From: Psychrosphaera aestuarii | GTDB lineage: Bacteria > Pseudomonadota > Gammaproteobacteria > Enterobacterales > Alteromonadaceae | Direction: 5' to 3' | Length of the DNA: 64,000 nt | NCBI RefSeq assembly: GCF_017948405.1 | Contig: NZ_CP072844.1 | Coordinates: 1,612,001 to 1,676,000 of the forward strand | Part shown: piece after piece, positions 43,042 through 52,125 of the stretch | Layout of the letters: every line of letters begins with the position of its first letter | Numbering within the stretch: position 1 is the stretch's first letter | Notes under the pieces: generated by a model | Told to the model about the DNA's origin: nothing | Seen by the model: only the letters and a program-made list of their open reading frames with translations | Database searches by the model: none | Translations under genes and position numbers: made by a program

Positions 43042-43704
43042 TTATCCTTTTATTTGACTAGAGATGATTATGTCCTCAGGTGATTCAGTTGGACTTAGAC
43101 TTTGCTTTTTAAAACCTTGATCAATACTGAGTCCTCTAATTTCATGAACGTCTACTTCATCTTCTAACATTGAAATCATTCGATTTACTACATTGTGTGC
43201 ATGAATGATTAACGCCATATCTGCATCGTCGCCATTAACCAATGTAAAGGCGATAAATTTATGCAACTCTGGTATTCGCACTAAAACTTTCATTTGCGAA
43301 GGATCCCAACGTCTAAAATCTAATTTAGGATCATTTTCACGATACTCATCAATCAATAAGTTATTGACGTACGGAAAGGCTAAAAGTTCATAACCAGTGC
43401 GATTAAAAACATGATAAAGGCAGATACGAGGGCGCCGTTCAGGTTCAATGGCATGCTCCGCCATTGATTTATCGGCAGATTCAGGGATGCCTAAGGTGTC
43501 ATAATTCCAGTTTTTACGATCGACTATTTTCTTAAAAGCATTATCAAAACCGTAGTGGATGAAGCCTTCTGCATCGGCAATAGATTTACCCACTAATTGA
43601 AAAAAAGCCGGTATTTCACCCCAGTTAATTTTCTTCTTAAAAGCATTAATATCTTTAATTTCTGCTTCGTCAGGTAAGCCGTATTTTTCTGGATATAAGC
43701 CCAT
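43042..43704 (-). CDS. Conserved-looking protein of unknown function at head of bepA operon
   Basis: I do not recognise a family. The 220-residue protein is soluble, acidic and rich in aromatic residues. It has no signal peptide, membrane helix or cysteine cluster; its only Cys is in PRICLYHVFNRTGYELL. An Ile/Leu-rich segment follows (PELHKFIAFTLVNGDDADMALIIHAHNVVNRMISMLEDEVD). It lies 11 nt before bepA and is the first gene of the minus-strand run. Codon use and composition look like the neighbours', so it appears native. Confidence 0.78.
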   Translation of the reverse strand: MGLYPEKYGLPDEAEIKDINAFKKKINWGEIPAFFQLVGKSIADAEGFIHYGFDNAFKKIVDRKNWNYDTLGIPESADKSMAEHAIEPERRPRICLYHVFNRTGYELLAFPYVNNLLIDEYRENDPKLDFRRWDPSQMKVLVRIPELHKFIAFTLVNGDDADMALIIHAHNVVNRMISMLEDEVDVHEIRGLSIDQGFKKQSLSPTESPEDIIISSQIKG

Positions 43705-43793
43705 AATTCTCTTTTATTTTTGCGTTTACTGCATTAAAAAATGTAAAGGTGTAGACTACACGCACTTAGACCATTTTGTTCAAGGGCCTAAAT

Positions 43794-44006
43794 TTGAAGT
43801 CTAGTTACCAGTTTGATGCCAGAGGCTTAACTTGTCCACTCGCATTTGTACTTGTTAAGCAACAAATGATAAAAAATAACACAAAGGTTTTTCTATTAGA
43901 TGATGAAATTACTCTATATAATTTCACTAGTTACCTTGAATCTCAAGGTGTTGCTTTTAATAAATCTGTACAAGACTCCATATATAAAATAAAACTATTG
44001 GATTAA
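43794..44006 (+). CDS. TusA-family sulfur-carrier-like protein
   Basis: Small (70-residue) protein of the TusA/YedF fold. The hallmark DARGLTCPLAFVLVKQQM near the N-terminus keeps the persulfide-carrying Cys followed by Pro. I start it at TTG 43794, preceded by AAGGG (43782-43786) with 7-nt spacing; TTG 43776 is open but lacks a site. It is divergent from the bepA operon and lies 22 nt upstream of perM, so the two are likely cotranscribed. Real TusA works in the thiouridine relay with MnmA; this one may instead be one of the poorly understood homologues. Confidence 0.82.
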   Translation: MKSSYQFDARGLTCPLAFVLVKQQMIKNNTKVFLLDDEITLYNFTSYLESQGVAFNKSVQDSIYKIKLLD

Positions 44007-44028
44007 CGATAAGGTTTGGAACCCAATT

Positions 44029-45096
44029 ATGTTCGAAGTAATCAAACAGTGGTACAGGAAAAACTTCTCCGACCCTAATGCCGTCACGCTCGCAATGGTT
44101 GTTATACTTGGCATGCTTGCCTTTTTTTGGTTTGGCAAACTCTTAACGCCGGTAATAGTCGCGGTGGTTTTTGCTTTCTTGCTTGAATGGCCTGTTAAAA
44201 AAGTGACCCGCTTAGGTTTAAGTAGAAATGTAAGTACAACAATAGTTATTGCCGCGTTTGTTGGTGCAATGACCACTATGATTGTAATGGTCATACCGGT
44301 TATATGGCAACAAAGCTTAAGTCTCGTCAAAGAATTACCGGAAATGATGAAAAACGTTAAGGATTTCATCCAAGAGATCCCAGAAAAATATCCTAATATC
44401 GATCCCATGTTAGTAGAACGAGTGATGGGGAACGTTGATAACAGGTTTGTAACTTTCGTTGAAGAGTTATTGCAAGGTGTAATGACATCGGTAACGGACA
44501 TAGCTGCACTATTAATTTATCTTATTTTAGTCCCTCTAATGGTATTTTTTATGTTGAAGGATAAAGCTTCGTTATATGCAGGTTTTGACCGCTTATTACC
44601 GACGGAACGAACATTAATAACTCAAGTATCTAGCGAAATGAATCAACAAATTATTAACTATATCCGTGGAAAGTTAATAGAGATCCTTGTCGTTGGTGTG
44701 TCCACTTATATCGCGTTTGTCATAATGGACCTTAGATATGCGGCCGTATTAGGCTTGTTAGTGGGCTTGTCAGTTCTAATTCCATATATTGGCGCTGCAG
44801 TCGTTACTATACCTGTGGCAGCGGTCGCTTTATTTCAATTTGGTATAAGTCCTGATTTTTACTACGTGATGATAGCTTATGGCGTAATACAAGCGCTAGA
44901 CGGAAATGTATTGGTGCCTTTATTGTTCTCTGAAGCAGTAGACTTAAATCCCGTTTATATTATTGTCGCAGTATTGTTTTTTGGCGGCCTTTGGGGCTTC
45001 TGGGGGGTATTCTTTGCAATACCGCTTGCATCGTTGGTTAAGGCGTTAATTAATGCATGGTCAGTGAAACAACCACCCGTAACGGAAGAAGCTTAA
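44029..45096 (+). CDS. perM: AI-2E-family membrane transporter (PerM-like)
   Basis: Inner-membrane protein of 355 residues with about eight hydrophobic helices and an extracytoplasmic or amphipathic stretch around residues 110-150 (LPEMMKNVKDFIQEIPEKYP). Family signatures are a VIVAVVFAFLLEWPVKK segment after TM2, LVGLSVLIPYIGAAVVTIPVA and GGLWGFWGVFFAIPLASLVKAL. Members have been linked to autoinducer or ion transport, but no activity is certain for PerM. It lies next to bepA in E. coli as well. Confidence 0.9.
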   Translation: MFEVIKQWYRKNFSDPNAVTLAMVVILGMLAFFWFGKLLTPVIVAVVFAFLLEWPVKKVTRLGLSRNVSTTIVIAAFVGAMTTMIVMVIPVIWQQSLSLVKELPEMMKNVKDFIQEIPEKYPNIDPMLVERVMGNVDNRFVTFVEELLQGVMTSVTDIAALLIYLILVPLMVFFMLKDKASLYAGFDRLLPTERTLITQVSSEMNQQIINYIRGKLIEILVVGVSTYIAFVIMDLRYAAVLGLLVGLSVLIPYIGAAVVTIPVAAVALFQFGISPDFYYVMIAYGVIQALDGNVLVPLLFSEAVDLNPVYIIVAVLFFGGLWGFWGVFFAIPLASLVKALINAWSVKQPPVTEEA

Positions 45097-45113
45097 AAGA
45101 ATAATATTTTGTG

Positions 45114-45145
45114 ATAAAAAAGGCTCCTTGTTTGGAGCCTTTTTC
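45114..45145. terminator. Bidirectional terminator between perM and bcp
   Basis: AAAAAAGGCTCC and GGAGCCTTTTT pair around TTGTTT. It ends perM on + and could end the gcvR-bcp transcript on -. Confidence 0.9.
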
Positions 45146-45195
45146 GTACTAATAGAAGTGACAGCAATCAGCCGTTCAGTTATTTACTCAAGCTT

Positions 45196-45666
45196 TTACT
45201 GGTTTGCTAACACATCTAGAACAACTTGATGATGGTCTTTGGTTTTAAACTTATTGAAAAAATGTTTAATTTCACCGTCTTGACCAATAAGAAATGTTAA
45301 ACGATGAATGCCATCATATTCTTTACCCATGAACTTTTTTAAGCCCCAAACGCCAAACGCATCAGCAACCTTATGATCTTCATCCGATAATAGAGGGAAG
45401 TTTAATTCATCTCTCTCAGTGAATTTAGTTAAACGTTTAACGGCGTCAGGGCTAATACCAACAGCTACGGTATTATATTTCTCTAAGTCAGATTTCACGT
45501 CTCTTAAATTTTGTGCTTGTACCGTACAGCCTGGTGTCATGGCCTTTGGATAAAAATAAACTAACACTTGATGCTGTTTAAGAACTTCAGCCAACTCAAA
45601 GGTTTCACCATTTTGGTCGAGTAAAGAAAACAACGGGGCTTTATCGCCCGCTTGTAACGTATTCAT
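45196..45666 (-). CDS. bcp: Thioredoxin-dependent peroxiredoxin Bcp (one-cysteine form)
   Basis: Peroxide-reducing enzyme of the Bcp/PrxQ family, 156 residues. The peroxidatic Cys47 lies in the PKAMTPGCTVQAQNLRD motif. In E. coli the resolving Cys is five residues later, but here that position (52) is Gln, so this is a 1-Cys variant that must be resolved by an external thiol. It follows gcvR by 14 nt, the same pairing as in E. coli. Confidence 0.93.
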   Translation of the reverse strand: MNTLQAGDKAPLFSLLDQNGETFELAEVLKQHQVLVYFYPKAMTPGCTVQAQNLRDVKSDLEKYNTVAVGISPDAVKRLTKFTERDELNFPLLSDEDHKVADAFGVWGLKKFMGKEYDGIHRLTFLIGQDGEIKHFFNKFKTKDHHQVVLDVLANQ

Positions 45667-45680
45667 ATCGGATACTCCTT

Positions 45681-46235
45681 TTAGGATACTTCAATAGTAA
45701 TAGGACTAACGTGGCATTCCATATCATATGAATGACACAAGGCTAAAAAGTTTGTTTCAAACTGATTTAATGATTCTGAGTTTGGCAATGACACTTCGAT
45801 TTGAGCTGATTGCCAGGTCTTTCCAGACCGCACGTCTGTGCTTGAGCGTAAGCTGGTAATATCGATACCTTGTTCTGCTAGGTATGAAGTAAACACCTTA
45901 ATCGTACCGGCTTTATCAGGCCCTTCGATAGTAATAAGGTAATGGTTTGTAAGCTCATCGCTAAGGTGTCGCTTTTGAGTTCGTTTCATCATTGTTAGAA
46001 GCGACAAACTCATTGCTAATGGTGGTAACTGCGTCTCAAGTTGCAACAAGTCAATGTGTTCGCCTTCCAATAACATGATTATTGAAAATTCATTGGCGAA
46101 TATTGCCATTTTACTATCTACAACGTTACAGCCGCATTGATAAACGAGGCCTGCGAGTTCGCTAACTAAACCTGTTTTATTTTCACCAATCGCGGTGAGT
46201 ACAAGATACTGAGGGGCGGTATTAATAGTTGTCAT
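45681..46235 (-). CDS. gcvR: Glycine cleavage system transcriptional repressor GcvR
   Basis: Two-ACT-domain protein (184 residues) that in E. coli binds GcvA and glycine to keep gcvTHP repressed. The first ACT domain is YLVLTAIGENKTGLVSELAG (residues about 10-85), and the second is HYLITIEGPDKAGTIKVFTSYLAEQG (about 97-175, quoted in part). It has no DNA-binding domain, consistent with acting through a partner. It is cotranscribed with bcp and divergent from dapA. Confidence 0.92.
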   Translation of the reverse strand: MTTINTAPQYLVLTAIGENKTGLVSELAGLVYQCGCNVVDSKMAIFANEFSIIMLLEGEHIDLLQLETQLPPLAMSLSLLTMMKRTQKRHLSDELTNHYLITIEGPDKAGTIKVFTSYLAEQGIDITSLRSSTDVRSGKTWQSAQIEVSLPNSESLNQFETNFLALCHSYDMECHVSPITIEVS

Positions 46236-46375
46236 AAATAATGAAAAAGTACTTCTAAAAATAATTCGGCCAAGCAGTTTAACATAACGGAATAAAAACG
46301 CATCAATGACGATAATCTTACTTGTTTATTCTAATTTGGCTAAGTAACATACCTTGCCATATAGATGGAGGAAGT

Positions 46376-47260
46376 ATGAGTTTAAATCCCAAATTAACAG
46401 GTAGCTTTGTCGCGCTAATTACACCAATGCTAAATAATGGTGAAGTAGACTTTGATAGCCTAACTAGTTTAATTGAGTGGCATATATTAGCGGGCACTGA
46501 CGGCTTAGTTATTTTAGGCACGACAGCCGAGTCTGCAACATTGAGCGAAAGCGAAAAAATGCAGGTTTTAACTCATAGTATTGATGTCAATAATCAGCGT
46601 TTACCAATAGTAGTTGGAAACGGGACTAATTGTACCGCTAGTACCATTGAAGTTACGCAAAAATATGACCATTTAGCCATAGACGGCTTTTTAACGGTAA
46701 CACCTTATTACAACAAGCCGAGCCAACGCGGCATGATTCATCATTTTAAAGCAGTAGCAGCGGCCGCGACGAAACCAATTATTCTATATAATGTTCCTGG
46801 GCGAACGAATGTTGACTTGTCAAATGACTCGGTCAAAGAGTTAATGGCAGTAAGTAATATTGTTGGCATTAAAGACGCAACGGGTGATTTAACGAGAGTT
46901 AGACAACTTAAAGAGGCGAACCCTGATTTCATTTTACTCAGTGGTGACGATGCTAGCTCAAAAGATTTCTTACATCTTGGCGGGGATGGCGTAATATCTG
47001 TAACCGCTAACATCAGACCTAAAGAAATTGCTCAAATGGTAAGCCTTAGCCGTTCTGGGAAAGCTCAACAGGCACATGAGATTGATTCAAAACTTAGTGC
47101 ATTGCATCATGACCTGTTTATTGAACCCAATCCTGTCCCAGTAAAGTGGGCATTGTTACAAGAAGATAAAATAAGTTCTGATTTTGTTCGTTTACCCCTG
47201 GTAACGATGGAACCAAAACACCATAGTGTTATCAAACAAGCGTTAGAACAAAGTAAATAA
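46376..47260 (+). CDS. dapA: 4-hydroxy-tetrahydrodipicolinate synthase
   Basis: First committed enzyme of the diaminopimelate/lysine branch; condenses pyruvate with aspartate semialdehyde. From ATG 46376 (GGAGG just upstream) it is 294 residues; the TTG at 46322 would add an unlikely 18. The Schiff-base Lys166 is in VGIKDATGDL, the catalytic Tyr139 is in LYNVPGRT, and GTTAESATLS is the substrate loop. It is followed after 19 nt by bamC, the conserved dapA-bamC pair. Confidence 0.96.
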   Translation: MSLNPKLTGSFVALITPMLNNGEVDFDSLTSLIEWHILAGTDGLVILGTTAESATLSESEKMQVLTHSIDVNNQRLPIVVGNGTNCTASTIEVTQKYDHLAIDGFLTVTPYYNKPSQRGMIHHFKAVAAAATKPIILYNVPGRTNVDLSNDSVKELMAVSNIVGIKDATGDLTRVRQLKEANPDFILLSGDDASSKDFLHLGGDGVISVTANIRPKEIAQMVSLSRSGKAQQAHEIDSKLSALHHDLFIEPNPVPVKWALLQEDKISSDFVRLPLVTMEPKHHSVIKQALEQSK

Positions 47261-47279
47261 TAATAAGATGGAGAAGTGC

Positions 47280-48350
47280 GTGAAATATCTTAAACCGGCC
47301 ATTTTGGTTACTGTAGTATCTTTAACCACGGCTTGTACGACGGTTAAGAATTGGCTTAGTGATACGCCGAATGTAAATAATACCAAACAAAGCACAACAA
47401 CTTTGGTTGTGCCAGAAGACTTATTGGCCCCAAATAAAAGCAATGAATTTAAGTTAGCGCCAAATAGCAAAACAGCCAACGCGTCAGAGGTCGTTACATC
47501 TCCTTCTAGTGTGCTTGAAATTTTTCAAGGCAGCTGGGTTAACAGTGACGATTCACATCCCTACAAAATAATGCTGGAAAAGCCACAACAGGTAGATAAC
47601 TTTGATTCATTTTTGTCAAAAACTGTTGCTGATTTAATTGAAAGCCGAGGGTATAAGTTAATAAGCTCAAATGATGGCTATCGTATCGAAGTGGTAAAAG
47701 AGTCGGAAATAGGCTTTTGGTTTTGGAAAAACAGTATTGATACAGAACGATTTGTTTTTGATTTACATACTAAGGTGCAGTCACACGGAAGAAGCGGTGA
47801 GGCTTATATAGAGCCTATAGAGTTTCAAGTGTTAAGTAAGAATAATGCACCTAAGTTTTCTAAAGCTTACCGTATGCAACAACTTTCAATAGAAATGTTA
47901 AATCAATTATCTCTAGAGTTAAATTACCAATTTAGAGTGGTTGTTCAAAAACAACAAATATTGACAGACGTGTCGCTTGCAATGACTACCAACTCTTCAG
48001 GTGATTTTGTTATTTCTTCACAAAGAGAAATACAGCACGTTTACAAACAATTAGAAGATATTATTGAAGATCTAGGCTTTTCAATAGAAGAAGAAGACAA
48101 AGGACTATTTTTATATACGTTAAGTTACGATAAAAATAATAGCTCTATTTGGAATTCTATATTCGGCTCTGATTACGCGAATAAGTTATCGCTACCAAGT
48201 GGTCAATATGAGGTCGTATTGATAACAAGTATTGATGGTGTTTATGCTTCGTTTAGTGATGAAGCTGGGCAGCCTCTTAGCGAGAGTCAAGTAAAAGAGA
48301 TATTTGATCTAATTATTAAAATAGTCAAAGAAGATGAGATTGAACTGTAA
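47280..48350 (+). CDS. bamC: Outer-membrane assembly lipoprotein BamC
   Basis: Lipoprotein of the BAM complex that inserts beta-barrel proteins into the outer membrane. The GTG at 47280 follows GGAGAAG and gives 356 residues with a lipoprotein signal LTTAC (lipidated Cys19). The ATG at 47268 would add four residues. An unstructured N-terminal region (about 20-80) that in E. coli contacts BamD is followed by two helix-grip domains (about 85-200 and 235-345). The downstream gene is not purC, as in E. coli, but an SMC-like operon. Confidence 0.9.
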   Translation: MKYLKPAILVTVVSLTTACTTVKNWLSDTPNVNNTKQSTTTLVVPEDLLAPNKSNEFKLAPNSKTANASEVVTSPSSVLEIFQGSWVNSDDSHPYKIMLEKPQQVDNFDSFLSKTVADLIESRGYKLISSNDGYRIEVVKESEIGFWFWKNSIDTERFVFDLHTKVQSHGRSGEAYIEPIEFQVLSKNNAPKFSKAYRMQQLSIEMLNQLSLELNYQFRVVVQKQQILTDVSLAMTTNSSGDFVISSQREIQHVYKQLEDIIEDLGFSIEEEDKGLFLYTLSYDKNNSSIWNSIFGSDYANKLSLPSGQYEVVLITSIDGVYASFSDEAGQPLSESQVKEIFDLIIKIVKEDEIEL

Positions 48351-48380
48351 ACTTTTTAGTTAACAAACGGTTCATTGAAC

Positions 48381-48403
48381 AACGCCGCTCCTATAGCGGC
48401 GTT
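48381..48403 (+). terminator. Hairpin after bamC, weak terminator
   Basis: AACGCCGCT-CCTAT-AGCGGCGTT is a perfect 9-bp GC-rich stem but is followed by GCTGTGTTTAG instead of a T run. Read-through into the SMC operon is possible. Confidence 0.6.
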
Positions 48404-48441
48404 GCTGTGTTTAGTTTAGGTAGAGATAATTAAGGGACAAG

Positions 48442-51400
48442 ATGCCAGCCTTAAATCGGATAATATTAATTAATACTCATATGCAGGGAGTTGTTGAGCT
48501 TAACCTTGATGGCCACACTAATATTTGTGGTACAAACGCCTCTGGTAAGACAACACTTCAGCGATTAATTCCAGTCTTTTATGGCGAGTATCCAAGTCGG
48601 GTTGTACCCGCCACTCGTGATTCCTTTGAGCGTTGGTATTTACCCCAAACTAATAGTTATATTATTTATGAGTATTTACGCGGCGACGATGATGTTGATG
48701 TATGTCAAGTCGTGCTGACATCTTCAGGTAAGGGCGTTGATTACCGATTAATAAACAAAAAATTTGAGTTGGCAGATTATTTGTCTCAAGGTGTATTAGA
48801 AGATCAACAAGCAACCAGTCCAACAGAATTGGTTCGTACAATTAAACGTGACGGTATTTTATGTTCTCGTAAGCTTAATACCAAAGAGTTCAAAGCCATC
48901 ATTCAAAATGATAGGGCCGTGTTGGCAAGCCATAGAGATTTACCAGGTTATGCTCGATTATTTAGCTTGGCTTATGGAAACAAAAATCTTCGTCACATAG
49001 AAAAGTTAGCAAAAGCCGTTCACAGCAAAGAAGGCAAGATGGAAACCATCAAAGCGATGGTAGCTGCTATTTTAGAAGAAGACGGTATCACGCCAGGAGA
49101 GACTAAACTCAGCGCGACTAAAGTGGATGAGTGGATTAGAGAGTGCAAGCTCATTAAAGGTTTCGAAGCCATTCGACCAGAATTCACCAAACTTGAACAA
49201 TCCTATTCTGATTTTAACCAAATTAATCAGCGCCTTGCAGAATTGAAGCAGCAAATTAGTCTAGATCAAAGCATTTTGGCTAAGTCAAAAGCAGAACTAG
49301 ATGGTGCCATGTTGCAGAATAAACTCGATTATCAGCAGTTAGAGAATGTTTGGTCTGAACAACGCGATGAATTAAATCAGACACACTCTGCAGCTAAATC
49401 AGATGTGGAAATTTACACATCGAAACTTGATACCGTTGAGTCTGAATATGACGACTGGCAAGAAAAGAACATAGAGAAATATAAAGAAAGCCTTGAGCAA
49501 CTTCCTCGCTGGAATAGTGAATTACAAAGCGCAGAGTCAAGATTAGTATTACTTACAGATCAACACCAAGATATAGAATCTAGATTTAATAAACAATTGA
49601 TTGATATTCGAGATCAGCACGAACAAGAGCTCGAAGCTTACGTTGAACAAAAAGAAACGCTTAAAGATGCTCGAACTGAAAAGATGACCGATCAACACAG
49701 TCAACTAAGTGCGTTACAAACCAAGTTCGACAATGAATTAAACTCGCTTAATTCAGAATATCGAGAGCAAAAGTTCACGTTAGAAACCGAACTTACAAAG
49801 TTATCTACTTTAATCAACAATGTCGGGTTTACCCAACAAGAACAACATCAATTAGAGTTACTAGAACTTGCTGTACGTGAAGCGTCAGAGCTTGAAGACG
49901 TTGCAAGGGAGAAGTTGAAACAGGCACAGGATAGCTTGACTAAAGTAAAATCAAGTCAGTACCACGAAGACCTTAACTTACAAAAAGCAAGACAAGACGT
50001 CGCTGAGAAAGAAAAGGCCGTTGAGGCAGTTAATGCGATTTTATACCCAGGGCAAGGCTCATTACTTGAGTTCCTGCGCCAAGAAAAGCCGGGTTGGGAG
50101 AGTAATATTGGTAAGGTTATTAATCCTTCGTTATTACAACGGACAGATCTTGAACCAAGTCTTTCTTCTGGTAGTGATGAACATAGTTTTGGACTTGTTC
50201 TCGCGACAGCTAATATCAAACTGCCTGCTGATTGTGTACAAGAATCCGAATTACAAAACCGTTTAGACCTTGCTGAGCAGCAATTAAAAGATGCGTTAGA
50301 AGCTCAATATAGCTCAGAGTCTAAACTATCGGATATAAATAACGGGTTACGAACAGCTGAGCTTCAATGTGCAAAGGCACAAACAGAAGTTAACAATGCT
50401 TTACTTAATCGTAAACGTGCAATTCAAGATAAAGAACAAACAACACATGAGTTTCAAGCGGCACTTAAAGACAGAAAACAGCATTATCAAAAGCAAATAG
50501 CCCAACAAACCAACGCATTACAAACATTAAAAATGAAACAGGATGAGGCGCTTGATGAAGTTGCTGATCAGCAAAGAGACGCTGAAATGGAACTCAAGTC
50601 TCACTGGCAAACATTGATTAATGAAGTGGAACAGCAATTAGCTCAAATAGAAAGTCACATCGGTCAATGCCAAACATCGCTTAAGTCAGAAATAAAGCAA
50701 CTTGAGCAATGGCAAAAGGACGAGTTAGCAAATAGAGGTGTTGATGTTGATGACATCGGTGATATCAAACGAAAGATTAAACAGCTCAAAGACGATATCA
50801 ACACGACCGAAAAACACAGACATTTAGTCTTAGAATTTAATGTTTGGTACCAAACTAATTATGTAAAGCAAAAAGTCGTTTGGCAACAGCAATTGGCTGA
50901 CGCACGACAATTAGAAGCGCAAAGTAAACGTGAGTTGGATAAGGCGTTAAATGCCTATAAACAAAACGTTGCGACAATAAAACAAGTTTTGACAGATACC
51001 GAAAAGGCGCTCAAGAATACGATAGAGCAAGAGCAACAAGCGCAACTAATATCCGCTCAAATTAAAAAGCTTAAGTTAGCTGATGTTCAACCTGTGCGAG
51101 AGTCTGGCAATATTGTCCAAAGGCTAAGCGAGGCAAGCAGTTTAATGGCCAAAAGGGAAGAGCAACTACAAGCAATTCGTCACTATGTTGATAATTTTGA
51201 TCAAAAAATAGCAGCGCAAAGTGGTACCGGTTTTTATGACGCATGGGAGCGAAGTCGCGAGGCGTGCAGCACAATAGACGAAGACGGGTTGCGTCAAGTT
51301 GATGCGGTGAAATTAGTACCAGAACTAGACCAACTTATTAATGGTTTAATACCACAAAAATTAAATAGTATTCGTGAACAAGGCCGAATCTTTGGTTTGG

Positions 51401-52125
51401 CACTATCTGAGTATTACAAGATACTAAAAGATATTGAACAACATATTGGTTTACAGAGTGAACGAATAAGTAAAGAAGTTGATGAAGAGTTATTTTTAGA
51501 TGGCGTTTCAGACTCTGCGGTTAAAATTCGCTCTAAAATAGATGAGTTAGAGTTTTGGCCTGATTTACAAAGGTTTAATGACCTGTACGCAAAGTGGATT
51601 GCATCTGGGGCACACACTCTGCCTGATGATGACTATGCACTTAGTATGCGAAGAGTTATAGATATCTTAGGTAAAGCTGCATTATCTGGTGGTATTAGCA
51701 AATTACTCGATATTGAATTACACATCAAAGAAAGTGGCCGAGAGTTAGTGATAAGAACAGACAGGCAACTTAACGAGTCTTCAAGTCACGGTATGGCCTA
51801 TTTAATTTTATGTAAATTTTTATTGGCGTTTACGAGACTGTTACGTGGAAATAGTGATGCTATTATTCATTGGCCGATAGATGAGTTAGGTACCTTGCAT
51901 CAGACTAATATCAAAAAAATATTTGATGCCTGTCAGAAGAATAAAATTCATGTGGTTGGTGCATTTCCTAATCCAGAATCAGAAGTATTGTCGTTATTTA
52001 AAAATCGCTATTTGATTGATAAGCAGAAACGTCAATTACAGGTCGTTGAGCCAAAAATTAACGCAATATCAAAACGCATTAAAGAAAAACTTAACAAAAC
52101 AGAAACAAAGGAGATATCAGCATGA
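48442..52125 (+). CDS. SMC/MukB-MksB-like condensin ATPase
   Basis: Large (1227-residue) ABC-type ATPase with SMC architecture. It has an N-terminal head with Walker A GTNASGKT at residues 30-37, long Gln/Glu/Lys-rich coiled coils (about 235-515 and 610-1000), a globular hinge-like insert (about 530-610, starting LYPGQGSLLEFLR), and a C-terminal head. The signature loop is unusual (NESSSHG, residues 1111-1117), and Walker B ends in WPIDELGTL (Asp1147, Glu1148). Such proteins dimerise at the hinge and organise or restrict DNA by loop extrusion. ATG follows AGGGA. Its last four bases overlap the next gene. It lacks the Zn-hook CxxC of SbcC/Rad50, so I prefer the MukB/MksB/JetC class. The exact subfamily is unproven. 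Confidence 0.82.
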   Translation: MPALNRIILINTHMQGVVELNLDGHTNICGTNASGKTTLQRLIPVFYGEYPSRVVPATRDSFERWYLPQTNSYIIYEYLRGDDDVDVCQVVLTSSGKGVDYRLINKKFELADYLSQGVLEDQQATSPTELVRTIKRDGILCSRKLNTKEFKAIIQNDRAVLASHRDLPGYARLFSLAYGNKNLRHIEKLAKAVHSKEGKMETIKAMVAAILEEDGITPGETKLSATKVDEWIRECKLIKGFEAIRPEFTKLEQSYSDFNQINQRLAELKQQISLDQSILAKSKAELDGAMLQNKLDYQQLENVWSEQRDELNQTHSAAKSDVEIYTSKLDTVESEYDDWQEKNIEKYKESLEQLPRWNSELQSAESRLVLLTDQHQDIESRFNKQLIDIRDQHEQELEAYVEQKETLKDARTEKMTDQHSQLSALQTKFDNELNSLNSEYREQKFTLETELTKLSTLINNVGFTQQEQHQLELLELAVREASELEDVAREKLKQAQDSLTKVKSSQYHEDLNLQKARQDVAEKEKAVEAVNAILYPGQGSLLEFLRQEKPGWESNIGKVINPSLLQRTDLEPSLSSGSDEHSFGLVLATANIKLPADCVQESELQNRLDLAEQQLKDALEAQYSSESKLSDINNGLRTAELQCAKAQTEVNNALLNRKRAIQDKEQTTHEFQAALKDRKQHYQKQIAQQTNALQTLKMKQDEALDEVADQQRDAEMELKSHWQTLINEVEQQLAQIESHIGQCQTSLKSEIKQLEQWQKDELANRGVDVDDIGDIKRKIKQLKDDINTTEKHRHLVLEFNVWYQTNYVKQKVVWQQQLADARQLEAQSKRELDKALNAYKQNVATIKQVLTDTEKALKNTIEQEQQAQLISAQIKKLKLADVQPVRESGNIVQRLSEASSLMAKREEQLQAIRHYVDNFDQKIAAQSGTGFYDAWERSREACSTIDEDGLRQVDAVKLVPELDQLINGLIPQKLNSIREQGRIFGLALSEYYKILKDIEQHIGLQSERISKEVDEELFLDGVSDSAVKIRSKIDELEFWPDLQRFNDLYAKWIASGAHTLPDDDYALSMRRVIDILGKAALSGGISKLLDIELHIKESGRELVIRTDRQLNESSSHGMAYLILCKFLLAFTRLLRGNSDAIIHWPIDELGTLHQTNIKKIFDACQKNKIHVVGAFPNPESEVLSLFKNRYLIDKQKRQLQVVEPKINAISKRIKEKLNKTETKEISA

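Noticed and set aside
43995..44501. 168-codon minus-strand frame in perM
   Set aside because: Antisense to the conserved membrane helices of PerM; Ile/Thr-rich complement with no start signals.
48442..52125. SbcC/Rad50-type repair ATPase
   Set aside because: No CxxC zinc-hook motif in the middle and no SbcD nuclease gene nearby; the hinge-like insert fits MukB/MksB better.
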